A stretch of DNA of 64,000 nt from Daucus carota subsp. sativus. Its lineage: Eukaryota > Streptophyta > Magnoliopsida > Apiales > Apiaceae. Numbering within the stretch: position 1 is the first letter of the stretch; each line of letters opens with the position of its first letter. Shown in pieces: positions 24,507 through 35,184 of the stretch. The stretch is from positions 3,249,131 through 3,313,130 of the forward strand of contig NC_030381.2 in NCBI RefSeq assembly GCF_001625215.2. Direction: 5' to 3'. Below the pieces are notes generated by a model. That model was not told the DNA's origin and did no database searches. It saw nothing but the letters and a program-made list of their open reading frames with translations. The translations under genes and the position numbers were made by a program.

Positions 24507-25332
24507 TTCCCTCTCTTCCAAAATATTTGTCTCTTTTCAAAACAATTTATCTCTATATTAATTGTGATTTTCTCAAAACTCAACATTATTCTCATTTCTT
24601 AATGCACTAAATCTACTATATTTATTATGATTTTTTTGAAACTTAACTCTTTTCTCATTTATCAATGCACTAATTAATAGGGTTAATTATCAAGTTGATC
24701 ACTGAAGTGGGCTTAATGTATCAAGTTGGTCACTGAACTCAAAACGGTATCAAGATGGTCACTTAAGTCACCATAAATATCAAACAAGTACCTTAAAATA
24801 TGAGTTCAAGCAATAAAAATGTTATTTATAAAGTTTTACACATTATTTTTATATGTTATCACAACCAACTATAAGGTTATGACTTATAGTATTTAAAATA
24901 ATATATTTATATTTTATCAAATTTATTTATTATTTATATTTTATTATATAGTTATTTTCTTTGTTTTAATTAAAAATAAATAATAAATAAACTTGATAAA
25001 ATCTAAATATATTATCATAAATATTAGAAGTCATAACCTTTTACTTGGTTTTGGTAACATTCAAAAATAATGTGTAAAACTTTATAAATAATATTTTGAC
25101 TGCTTGAATTCATATCTCAAGGTACTTGTTTGATATTTATGGCCACTTCAGTGACCATCTTGATACCGTTTTGAGTTCAGTGACCAACTTGATACATTTA
25201 GCCCACTTCAGTGACCAACTTGATAATTAACCCCCTAATTAATAATATATGAGATAAAATTATATCTGACCAACTTTCTTCTTAGTATGCGTGTTTTTTT
25301 CAAAAAGGACATGTAAATTGAGATGGAAGGAG
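24507..25332. mobile_element. Stowaway MITE in copy 2, split by a MULE-like MITE
   Basis: Left end near TTCCCTCTCTTCCAAAATA after TA; right end GATGGAAGGAG before TA at 25333-25334. Without the insert at 24680-25234 it is the counterpart of the MITE at 12076 in copy 1. Confidence 0.6.
24680..25234. mobile_element. Mutator-like MITE with 10-bp target duplication
   Basis: The terminal inverted repeat is at least 30 bp (GGGTTAATTATCAAGTTG... to its complement) with a second inner inverted word (CACTGAACTCAAAACGGTAT). The 10-bp duplication CTAATTAATA flanks it (24670-24679 and 25235-25244). The site is uninterrupted in duplication copy 1 near 19093. Non-coding. A second family member is at 61355-62092. 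Confidence 0.85.
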
Positions 25333-25625
25333 TATTTTTTTGGAATTTTTTTTTTTACTCTTAGTTTCTTATGCAAATATATTACTATTATTATAAAATT
25401 ACCTTTTTGAAAGTTGTATAACAATTCATGAGAAAGGAATAAGAGTCTACATTCATGCATTTATTAGAGGTACAAGTGAGAAAATATTATCTCAATAATG
25501 TTTGAATGTTACATATCCCAAAATTCGTTCCCGAAATCTTTTCCCAAATGACGTGACAGACATGTGGTTATTTTTAATTGGGTGATTGACGTACATACAA
25601 GGGTCCCATTATTATTAATGTGATA

Positions 25626-26472
25626 CTCCCTCCATCTAGGGGTGGCAAAATCTGACACGACCCGAAACCCGACTCGAAAAAATACGAATTAGGGTCGGGA
25701 TTTTTATATTTCGGGTCGGGTAATTTTTGACCCGAAAAACTCGGGTCGGGTTCGGGTTGACCCAGTGTACCCGAACCTGATCCGAAATATTAATATATAA
25801 AATATATTATATTAATTATATATATATATTTAAAATTACATTTATTTATAATATATTTATATATTATTAAGAATATTTTTGTTCACATATAACTCATTAA
25901 ATTATTATTTATATATCTTTAATATATTATAATTAATATAATTAAAATAATTAAATTTTAATAAATGTCGGGTCAAAATGGGTCATTTTCAGGTCAATCG
26001 GGTACTGAACAGGTCGGGTTTGGGTTGAAATTTTCAACCCGTTTCGGGTTCGGGTCGAGTTCGGGTTGACCCAAAAACTGGACCAGGTAAAACAACCCGA
26101 CCCGAACCCGGCCCATTACCCGAAATTGCCACCCCTACCTCCATCCTATTTTAAGTGTCCACTTTGCAATTTTCACACATATTAAGAAACAATTAATGTA
26201 ATGTTTTAATCATCATCTTTCAACAACTAATCAGCTTAGTTTTCATACATATTAATTACGTATCTCATTAATTATTGTGTATTGGACCTTCTCTCACTTC
26301 AAATTACACTATACATTCATAATGCTTCTAAATATATTTATGAGGGGTTGTTGATTGTATTTAATACTATATTGGAAAATAGTATAAATTTTACATGGGT
26401 TAAAGAATATGACACATAATTTGAATTTTTTTTTTGTTGATAAAATGGACATTTAAAATAAGATGGAGGAAG
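25626..26472. mobile_element. Stowaway MITE carrying a hAT element
   Basis: After TA the left end reads CTCCCTCCATC, and the right end reads GATGGAGGAAG before TA. Internal words match as inverted repeats (CTATTTTAAGTGTCCA near 26150 and TGGACATTTAAAATA near 26450). The hAT element at 25637-26137 is inserted within the left terminal repeat, 11 bp from the end. Confidence 0.75.
25637..26137. mobile_element. hAT-type non-autonomous element (501 bp)
   Basis: The termini are TAGGGGTGGCAA and TTGCCACCCCTA, a perfect 12-bp inverted repeat, flanked by the 8-bp duplication CCTCCATC (25629-25636 and 26138-26145). The interior is rich in CGGGT/ACCCG words (GGGTCGGGTTCGGGTT). No transposase frame. Confidence 0.9.
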
Positions 26473-26624
26473 TAGTAATCAATATTACAATGTTACTTGT
26501 ATTTTTAATTGAGTGATTGGTGCGCTTGTTTCGACCGCGGCTAATTAAAGCCTAGAAATTGGATTTAGGTGACTCCCACCGGCCCACGCGGAGATGGTGA
26601 AGTCTTTCGACACTTATCAATATA

Positions 26625-26904
26625 CTTCTTCGGTCTTCATTTATGAAAAAAACACGTATATTAAGAAAAAAGTTGATTAGATATTATAATCTCACCTATC
26701 ATTAATTAGTGTATTGATAAATGAGAACAGAGTTAAGTTTCAAAAAAATCACCATAAATATAGAGAGTTAACGAGAGATGAAATTAATGTTGAGTTTCAG
26801 AAAAATCACAATTAATATAGAAATACATATTTGTTAAAAGAAGAGAGATACAACTATTTTGAGACAATTTTTTCTTCAAAAGAGACATTTTGAAACGGAG
26901 GGAG
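26625..26904. mobile_element. Stowaway MITE
   Basis: TA, CTTCTTCGGTCTTCATTTATG at the left and AGACATTTTGAAACGGAGGGAG, TA at the right. The ends are imperfect inverted repeats of the CTCCCTCCGT type. Non-coding. Confidence 0.55.
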
Positions 26905-27037
26905 TACTCTACAGCATGTTTTAGTTGTCATACTCGTAATGCGAGGATTCTTTCTAATGCAAGCTTGTGACAAATTCATTTATTTTGTTGGAACATCTTT
27001 GAAGTTTTATTTACCCTTCCCGTTCTGCACATATTTA

Positions 27038-27264
27038 GGGGCTGTTTGGGTTAGCTTAAAAGAAGTGACTTCTTACTTATAGTAAAGAAGTGGAGTAGAA
27101 GTGATAAGTAAATAAGTTAATAAAGTGTTTGGAAAAGAAGCAGAAGCTGTGAGAGAGAAGCTAGCATTCTCAACTTCTTAAAAGTGCTTCTACTTCTTTA
27201 CACAAACGGGTCAAAAGAAGTAGAAGCTAGAAGGAGAAACTGATTCTCCAAAACAAACACCACC
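27038..27264. mobile_element. Tourist-like MITE
   Basis: Left end GGGGCTGTTTGG, right end CAAACACCACC, flanked by TTA (27035-27037 and 27265-27267). The interior has repeated AGAAGTAGAAG-type words in inverted arrangement. From 27270 to 28070 no gene is seen. Confidence 0.55.
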
Positions 27265-28073
27265 TTAAATGCTGCATTTTTAAGATGAGTTCTTCAACGT
27301 CAGGTTCCACTGCATTATTTCCCTTAAAATCTGCGGCTCCATATTATGATTACAGAAGCATTGCTTTAGAGTTTATTGTTTTTGATTGCATGAAATGGTA
27401 GGCCTGGAAAATTAGTGCACCACTATTATCATTAAGCATGATTACACTTGCAGAAATGATGAAACATGAACAAAAAGATAATCTATTTGGCTTCAGTACT
27501 TATCATCTGTAGATTCATATTTTAATTTTAATTTTTATTCCAATATTTTTATATAAACATATCTTTATTCCTAGAGATAATAATAAATTATGTGTACATA
27601 TTATCTTCGAACACTGACTATCATTGTTCTAATAAATCTGATGATGAACGACAATCACAGGAATCGAATTGAAACTTTTTGAAAATGATACGAGATAAGT
27701 CTTTATCATTAAGTTTTTTTTTTTTTTGAGAATGATCTTTATCATCAAGTTATTCCATCAAATCGATTCTCAATTTAATTGACTTACAGTTTACAAGTAA
27801 GATAATATTTTTAATAGCAGTGTGTAATGTGTGGTGTTTTAGAAAAATTCGCTTCATTGAAGGATTTACGATTAATTTTTAAAAATATTTTACCGATTAA
27901 ATTTTAATTTAATTAAAATTAATAATTTATCTTAAAAATTCGAAAAAATCTCGACGGATCAATTAATTAACTCTGATTTATTATTTCTACGAATATGTGA
28001 TTTGCCATCTAACAAAGTGTTGAAACGCACAGCCCTGAAAAGTGAAAAGGCCCAAAAGGAAATGTAAGCAGTA

Positions 28074-28644
28074 CTCCCTCAATTCCTTTTTAAGTGTCAT
28101 TTTTTGACTAAGGGGCTGTTTAGCTGGACTTAAAAGAAGTGACTTATTGCTTAAAATAAATAAGTAAATTATAAGTGAAAAGTTGATTTGGACTTATAAG
28201 TTATTAAAAGTGTTTGGATATATATTGATTATAAGTGATAGAAGAAGCTAAATCCCCAAAATAAGCTAGGTTTCCTAACTTCTTTTTTGGGGCTTTTAAG
28301 CTTCAATATAAGTGCTTCTCATAATTAGCCAAACACCTCCATTTAAGCAGAAGTCGATGTTAAAAAAGCCCAGAAGTCGGTTTGCCAAACACCCACTAAG
28401 TTTGAATTCCAAATTAAGTGTCACATTTATATTTTCAAGACAATTACTTATGTTCTCAATACAAGTGTATATTCTTTTTACTTCAATACCCTTACCTTTG
28501 AACTCTCATTAAAAGTTATTCATGGTAGTTTGATGGACAAAATTGGAAAATAAAACTTATATTAATGATAGTATAGTCTAATAATTGCATATCTTAATAG
28601 TTGTGCCAAGTCAAAAAATGACACTTAAAACGGAATGGAGGGAG
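28074..28644. mobile_element. Stowaway MITE with a nested Tourist-like MITE
   Basis: TA, CTCCCTCAATTCC...TTTTTAAGTGTCATTTTTTG at the left. The inverse (CAAAAAATGACACTTAAAA...GGAATGGAGGGAG, TA) is at the right. Terminal repeats are long and well conserved. The nested element is at 28112-28396. Confidence 0.85.
28112..28396. mobile_element. Tourist-like MITE nested in the Stowaway
   Basis: Left end GGGGCTGTTTAGCTGGACTT, right end CCAAACACCCAC, flanked by TAA (28109-28111 and 28397-28399). It interrupts the left arm of the surrounding Stowaway element. Confidence 0.65.
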
Positions 28645-28899
28645 TATCTCACTTTGGTTAGTGACAATGGACCCTGGTCATCATGAAGCCCGCGGCTCGA
28701 GAATTACTAATCGACTCTCTTTATGGCTTTATATTGGTGATTTTTTTTTCTTCCTTTTTTGTCGTAGCTTTATATTGGTGACTTTTATATGTACAAGTAT
28801 GTATAAAGATTAAAGCACTTCTGCAATAGAGTACGGAGAACAAACACAAATATACCAGGAATTAACGTGGGTGTTTGACAACATGGATTTATGATTTAT

Positions 28900-29300
28900 T
28901 TACAAAATGAGTGGGTTTTAGTTATTTTGGAACCGTATTTCAGAAGCAAAAAAGTCTATCAAACCTATTTTTTCTGGTTTGGAGCTTCTTTATAACTTAT
29001 AAGTGACGAATATCCAAACAAGTCGTGTTTTTTAAGTCCAGCTAAACGAGTCCAATATTTATTTGCTGGTAAACGTGACATTGTGATTGTTATTTTAGTT
29101 ATTTTGGGATGCTTTGGCTAAGTACTTGAAATCGTATTTCATAAGCCAAAAAAACCTACTAAACCTAGTTTTTTTGGTTTGGAGCTTTTTTGTAACTTAT
29201 AAGTGACGAATATCCAAACAAGTCGTTTTTTTTTAAGTCCAGCTAAATGAGTCAAATATTTGTTTGCCGGTAAAACGTAACATTGTGATTGTGGTTTCCA
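28900..29300. repeat. Two direct repeats of about 200 bp
   Basis: GGAGCTTC/GGAGCTTT, ACTTATAAGTGACGAATATC and AAGTCCAGCTAAA recur with an offset of 200 bp (for example 28981 and 29181). The words resemble internal parts of the Tourist-like MITEs nearby, so this may be a duplicated MITE fragment. 29300-29860 shows no gene apart from likely upstream sequence of the next gene. Confidence 0.65.
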
Positions 29301-30064
29301 TCTCACAAAAATTTGTGATCGGCGTGAGCTAAATTATATCCTTTTATCATCATTCTTACTCAATTATTTATTTTTCTTAGTTTTTACGTTTTTATGTGAA
29401 TCTGATTTTCACGTAAAACTGTATAGAGTTTCATGATTCATATTCAAATTCATACTATTTTTGATTAATAAATTTGACGCACTTTGTATTTGTTGGTTTA
29501 CTCGTGAAACCTAAGAAAATTGGCGTTATGTCTTGATTCATAAATTTGACGCACCTCTTTATATATGTTTGTGAGTGTAGGATTATGTGATTCATTACTT
29601 AAGACGCCATATTATGTGTTTCGTGTATTTTGAATAGATTTTCCATCATTCTAGACTATTTCACTATATTTATATTTTATGAGAAACGGGATCTATCATA
29701 AAAATATTTTTTTATTTGAGTTTCTTGCATTTGGAGAAAAGAAATTTCAAACTAGAACAAGTGTTTACATGTAAATTTGTCTTGCTAAATTTTCAAAACA
29801 GTACAGTACTAGAATTAGTACCATGAACTCTTATTAAACCACCAATCTCAACAGATTTCATGCACTCTGGTTTCCTTTCTTTTCTCTTTCCCTCTTCTAT
29901 TTTCCTTGACAAAGCACTTTAAGTTGTCCTCTTCACTCCCTCTTTTCTTCAGCTTTCCCTCTTTTTCTGCATCTTTGCATGCAAGACTTCCCATTTTTAT
30001 ATACATTCAACAAAAATTCTCCCCTTGTTCTACATCTTTTTGCCACCCTCATCACAAAGCCAAA

Positions 30065-32710
30065 AGTAAGTTCTCAAATTTTCAATAAAACTGAAGAACA
30101 ATCTGCATGATAACTACTCTTTAGCTCTGTCTTTTTAATGTTGTTATATAAATGTTACAGTGTCTTCAGGGTCGAAAAATAAGCTCCAGAACATAAAAGA
30201 AGAGGATGTTCCTGCAACTTGGACATGTCCACCACCAGAAACTCCCACAAAATCCATGGAGTTTCTTGCCAGATCATGGAGTCTCTCAGCCATGGAGCTC
30301 AGTAAGGCTCTTTCTCACACAGATTACGCGGTCAGAGATGCAGAAAAGTTCCCTTTATTTCCTCTTGGTGGTGCTGATTCTACAAGCTTTATGGCCTCAA
30401 GTGAAGCAGTAAGGCTTGCACTTAATTGCCTGCAAACCAGAAAAGTTTACTTTAGTTTCCACTATCTTTAAACTTGAGTTTCGTCTTTGTGATCATATCG
30501 TATGATGCTAATCATTTTCCTTTTCGTAAATTCCCAATATTTACAGCAACAGCAACCATCACAGCAGCCTGATAGGCCCCCAACTCCTCCAAGAGGAAGC
30601 GATGATACAAAGGTTTATACATATTTACTGTTAATTATTTCATGAAATGAAATGGTTTGATAATCATATCTAATCTATATTTAACCCTCTAGATTACAAG
30701 CCATCTAAAAGTATGATTAATTTTCCCCGTCTGTTAGAATACAATATGATCCTAGCCCTCCACCGTCATATAAGAGATTAGTTTTAGAAAATGCTTCATG
30801 CACAAAATTAAATACAAAATCTTTCACAAAATATATGTGTTAACTTTTGATTGAAATAGGCCCTCTGTATAGGCATTAATAGCGTCAATTAAAACATCCT
30901 GCCTAAATTGACATGTCGTTTTCTGCCAAATTTTGTGCATGTAGCACTACTGGTTGGTTTTTGAACCTAAAAAGAGTCAGATGCAGGCTTAATTAAATCA
31001 CAAGTGCCTTGAGCAGTATGTGTCTTATAATTTCTGAAGCAAGATTTACCTGAACAGGAATTGTTTTTACTTCATCAAGCTCTCAACCCTGAATTTCTTT
31101 CGAATCAGCAGCTGCTGAGGAATGGGGTAAGTATTTACCTATCATATTTATAGTTAGCTTAACAGTATTTTAGTTTCCAATCTCTTCTCACTTGTGATCA
31201 ATGTCATTGTTATCTATGTAGCTCTACAGAAATCTCATGAGGGGGAAGACGATGGGTAGATGGATAAAAGATCAAAAAGAACGAAGGAAACATGAGCTTA
31301 GAACTCAGAATGCACAATTGCATGCAGCAGTTTCAGTGGCAGGGGTTGCTGCTGCTGTGGCTGCACTTGTAGCCTCTCTGTCGACATCTCCAGAGACATC
31401 AGTTACCCAACCGAAAGCAACGTCTAAGACATCTACTGCACTTGCAACTGCAGCAGCATTAGTAGCATCACATTGCATTGAGATTGCAGAAGATTTGGGA
31501 GCGGATAATGAGCAAATATTAACAGCGGTCACCTCTGCAATCAATGCAAAGACTAATGGCGATATCATGACTCTAACTGCTGGAGCAGCCACTGGTAATA
31601 CTTTAACTACTTCCAGCAAACACGTAAAATTCAAAACTTCAATTCCAAGCTAAATTTGGTCTTCCTTGAGTAATTAAACTTGATGATGCTTTATATAAAG
31701 AAATTTAGGCCTCAAACTGGCAAATCTTGTAACATCTAAATGTTACTCATATAAACAATCAATAATTACCAAAATTCCAATTATAGCTCGACAATTATAA
31801 TTGCAGCCCTGAGAGGAGCTGCTACCCTAAGGGCAAGACTTCAGAAGAGAGCTGCAACTGTTTCCCTGCTCGAGGAGCAAGCAGATGAAGGCAAAGACCA
31901 GAACTATTCACCTGCATTGAACTTTGTTTCTAGGGGAGGTGAACTTCTTAAACGCACCAGAAAAGGTAACTATTCCTCGTAAATTTTATGGTACTTGTGC
32001 AAAAGTATTTAGCAGTTAGCATTACAAACTTCTAATAACATCTTGATGCAGGGGATCTTCACTGGAAACAAGTCTCTTTCAAAATAAGCTCAAATTGGCA
32101 GGTAACCTCATATTCAGACACTTCTAGTAAGATAATGGGGACACATGCCCCCCCCCCCCCCCCCCCCCCCCCTGAAAATTTCTTGACACTTTTTCGCCAT
32201 TCTAAATTTTACAAAATTATAAAAATGCCCCTAGAAATCCCATGTTAGATCCGTCCCTGCCTGTAGTTATATCTTATGTCGTGTTATGGTATAATGCACT
32301 TGTTCGGACAATGTATTCCTTACTATTTACAAATTAACAGAACTCCATATCGATATACTGACAAAAAAAACAGGTGATTGCCAAAATGAAAAGTAAGCAC
32401 ATGGCAGGAACATTCACAAAGAAAAAGAAATGTAAGCAAAACCCGAAAATTTAATTTATTCACGACGAATAAGGTACTACCTCAGTAGACTCTAAACCGA
32501 GCATTTGTGTCTGCAGTCGTGGTCTCTGCGGTCTACTATGACATTCCAGCATGGCCTGGAAGGGAGAGAGAAGACAGCGATGAGCGGAGGGCTTACTTTG
32601 GCATAAAAGCTTCAGAGAGGATAATCGAATTCGAATGCAGAAACAAAGGTGACAAGCTGGTATGGATTGAGGGGATCCAGAATATGTTAGATTGTCGTGC
32701 CAATGTATAA
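30065..32710 (+). CDS. VAN3-binding / FORKED-like protein (DUF828 + PH-like domain)
   Basis: Exons: an untranslated exon ending at 30065, then 30161-30408, 30547-30612, 31058-31126, 31222-31594, 31807-31965, 32052-32101, 32374-32431 and 32517-32710. All join in frame to about 405 residues. Features in order: a Met-Ser-Ser-Gly start, the DUF828 signature (TPTKSMEFLARSWSLSAMEL) near residues 30-50, a Pro-rich linker (RPPTPPRG), MGRWIKDQKERRK, an Ala-rich helix region, then a C-terminal PH-like domain (DIPAWPGRERED, RRAYFGIKA, LVWIEGIQNML). Relatives in this family act with the ARF-GAP VAN3 in trans-Golgi/endosomal trafficking, auxin transport and vein patterning. The ATG appears to be made by splicing: exon 1 ends in A (30065) and exon 2 begins TG after the acceptor at 30160. 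No earlier in-frame ATG is seen in exon 2. The length suits the shorter family members. No damage seen. Confidence 0.88.
32135..32270. repeat. hAT-like fragment with a 25-C run in an intron
   Basis: A homopolymer of C occupies 32148-32172. Downstream, CATTCTAAATTTTACAAAAT and TAGATCCGTCCCTG match the hAT-type element at 32840-33024. It is a partial copy inside an intron of the VAN3-binding-like gene; length errors in the C run are likely. Confidence 0.6.
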
Positions 32711-32839
32711 ATGTAAATTGGAATGTTGCAGACTTGCAGTGGCTTAATGGAAATAAATTTAGTTTTTGAACATTTCAGAGTATTGATGTTAGATTGATGC
32801 TGCACTGTAAGAGGAAAGATCAGTGACCTCGTCTGTATG

Positions 32840-33024
32840 CAAGGGCGGATGTAGGAAGAGACACGGGGGATAGGTGTCCCCTCTAAAAATTTTATTTACA
32901 TTTTTTCACCATTCTAAATTTCATAAAATTATAAAAATGCCCCCCAAAATTTTAAATATATATAGGTATTTTCCGAAAATTTGCTTCGTGCCCTCCTAAC
33001 ATTCGTGGGCTAGATCCGCGCCTG
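32840..33024. mobile_element. hAT-type MITE downstream of the VAN3-binding-like gene
   Basis: Termini CAAGGGCGGATGTAG and CTAGATCCGCGCCTG form an imperfect inverted repeat. Flanks TCTGTATG and TCTGTATA form a near-perfect 8-bp target duplication. It lies about 130 bp after the stop codon and may be near the polyadenylation region. Confidence 0.7.
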
Positions 33025-33029
33025 TCTGT

Positions 33030-34130
33030 ATAGTCTATGATTTGAAGAAAACTCAATCTTCTGAAGAGCAAAATTGAATCGTGAACACTAAAATTTCATA
33101 CAAAAATACAGTGATGAAATTCTCAATACCAAAGTACAAGATTATGGGTAACAGGTGCTTATTGAGAGTACTCCCTCCGTCCAAGGCGGGTGAAGTGGCG
33201 GGAGCTATTGATTTTTAATGTATAAAAGAGAAATATTCAGAGAATGTTTTCTTGTTTTTAAAAGAAGAATTTATTTTCCCAAAATTAACAATTTCTTCTT
33301 AAAAAACTTTCTTTTCTTGAAATATATTTTATTTTCTGAAAATTCAAATAAATATTGCAGAATCCGGAATTTTTAATACATGTCGCATGTGGACGACTTG
33401 TCGTTGTCTACGCAACTAGTGCGAGTCTCGTTGTCGGCGGGCGCGCTGGGCTGAGAATATATTTATGTCAACAACGGGGTCGATCCACTTTTCACGAGCA
33501 TAGACCATAGTAATAATTCTCTATATCTTCGCGTTTATAGTGTTGTCCAAATATTAATTTAAATATAATCAATTTTGATTATAAAAGTAATAACACACAC
33601 GTTACATACTTATAAGTTTAGATGTTCGAGTCCTCGATATTTATTAGATGCAAATTTAAATAATTTTTTAATAAAACAAATTATGCTTGTAGAAATTTAA
33701 GAGAACTAATCCGTTAAATTATTGATTCAAGATTTATAGTCCTCTCTGCATGTCCGAGAATTAGATAGTAAACTTTTTTGAACGAAAGAGATGTTGTGGC
33801 TACTGTACTTGGTATACGAGAAAGTATCTTGTGACAAAAAAAAAGAAAGAAGATTTATATGAGATTTATTAGGACAAATTGATATTTTGGTCAAATTGAA
33901 ATGTAATTAATAAGTTGGAGAGTTGTTATTTGAAATTAATTTATAATTTTTAATAAATCAAAAAAATTTACACGCAAAAAAATAGATTTGAAATTCACTT
34001 AAATCTAAGCCTATCTTATAACAAAATCATAAAAACATGCTTTCATTATGCACACAGCACACGCAAGTTAATTTGTGCTTGCTGGTAAAAATGGGGAATC
34101 AAGAATCTGTCATATGATGTTTGCGTGATT
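33030..34130. other. Intergenic; no gene seen
   Basis: It contains one Stowaway-like end near 33171 (CTCCCTCCGTCCAAGG) without a clear partner. The rest is AT-rich sequence. Upstream regulatory sequence of the next gene probably begins towards 34000, but no defined element can be supported. Confidence 0.4.
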
Positions 34131-35184
34131 GAAGAGACTGGTAGTATATTTCGTTGCCAAACACTGCCTTGACTTTTCAGCTTTCTCTGCATTTTCAAGG
34201 GTATGTATGTGCTGCTCTGCTGTATCTCAACTTCTTAGCTAGCTTGATCAAGTAATTAATCACCCCTTTTTGAATTTACGAATTGGGTCTTGTTTATTTT
34301 CTGCTAATGTTTATTGATTCCATGGCTTAGTTACTTGAGTTCTTGATGTGGGGTGGGGGGTTCTTGGGGTTTTTTGATCTGGGGTGTTCTTGACTTGAAT
34401 TCTGATTCTTGATTGACTCATGGTTTTTTATCTTTTTTTTGAGTTGGTAGATGTTTTCTGGTTGAATTAGCTGATTTTTGTGATATTAGTGCTTCTGGTG
34501 CTGCTAATTTTGTGGTAGAATTTGGCTGGTAGGAAAATGGTGCTGGCTAATAGGAATTGACCGTGTGTGAACTGAATTAGTATACATGTTTCGATGTCGG
34601 AGACTTGTTTTTGGTAAAAATGAAATATGCCTTAGATTGATGTTCGATTTTGCGGTGGACATTTGGGCCCTTGTAACTTAATCTAGCAGGATCAGACCTA
34701 TCCTTTTAGGATGAAATAAAATGTAGAGAGGAAGTATGACTCGGTGTAAGTGATTTAAGAGCAATTATATCCTTTTGAAATGTGGTGGTTGTCCCTGGGC
34801 CCTGTAAGGCAAGTTATATGATTGTACCTTAATGATTAGGAGACTAATGCAACAGTAAGATGTATCCCTACGTTTTATGAAAAGAACCTTTTAAACGATA
34901 ATGATATTGACAATAATTTTTTAGGGGTGATTAATTGTTTGAATATTTACGTTTTGACAGGTTTTCTGGAAGAGTACCTTTATTTAGTATCTTTTTTTGC
35001 TTACTAATAAAAATGAACCCCTTGTCACTGCTGCTGAAGTATAATTTTCTTATATGCAAACTGAGTAAACTCAATCTTGATATTCACATAATGCTGCTAA
35101 TGATTAATTTTGTTGTTTGACCAGGAATTTTGTAGGCTTGTAAATATCAGCAGTTCTTACAGCTTGCTTCATCAGTTTCTGATT

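Larger units (their letters stand above)
7080..25345. repeat. Tandem segmental duplication (two copies, later insertions)
   Basis: Copy 1 begins near 7080 and runs to about 19210. Copy 2 begins immediately after, near 19216, and runs to about 25345. Once the Helitron in copy 1 and the MULE-like MITE and 143-bp expansion in copy 2 are removed, each unit is about 5.3 kb. Collinear similarity is very high over the body (mostly single-base differences, estimated by eye at well above 95 percent). The offset is 12147 bp across the PIWI exons. Both units contain the same decayed gene content on the minus strand, so the unit was already degenerate before it duplicated. Confidence 0.9.

Noticed and set aside
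30206-30412. Second open frame overlapping exon 2 of the VAN3-binding-like gene
   Set aside because: Shadow frame of the real exon, which carries the conserved DUF828 sequence.
31305-31634. 109-codon minus-strand frame opposite exon 5 of the VAN3-binding-like gene
   Set aside because: Antisense shadow of the Ala-rich coding exon.
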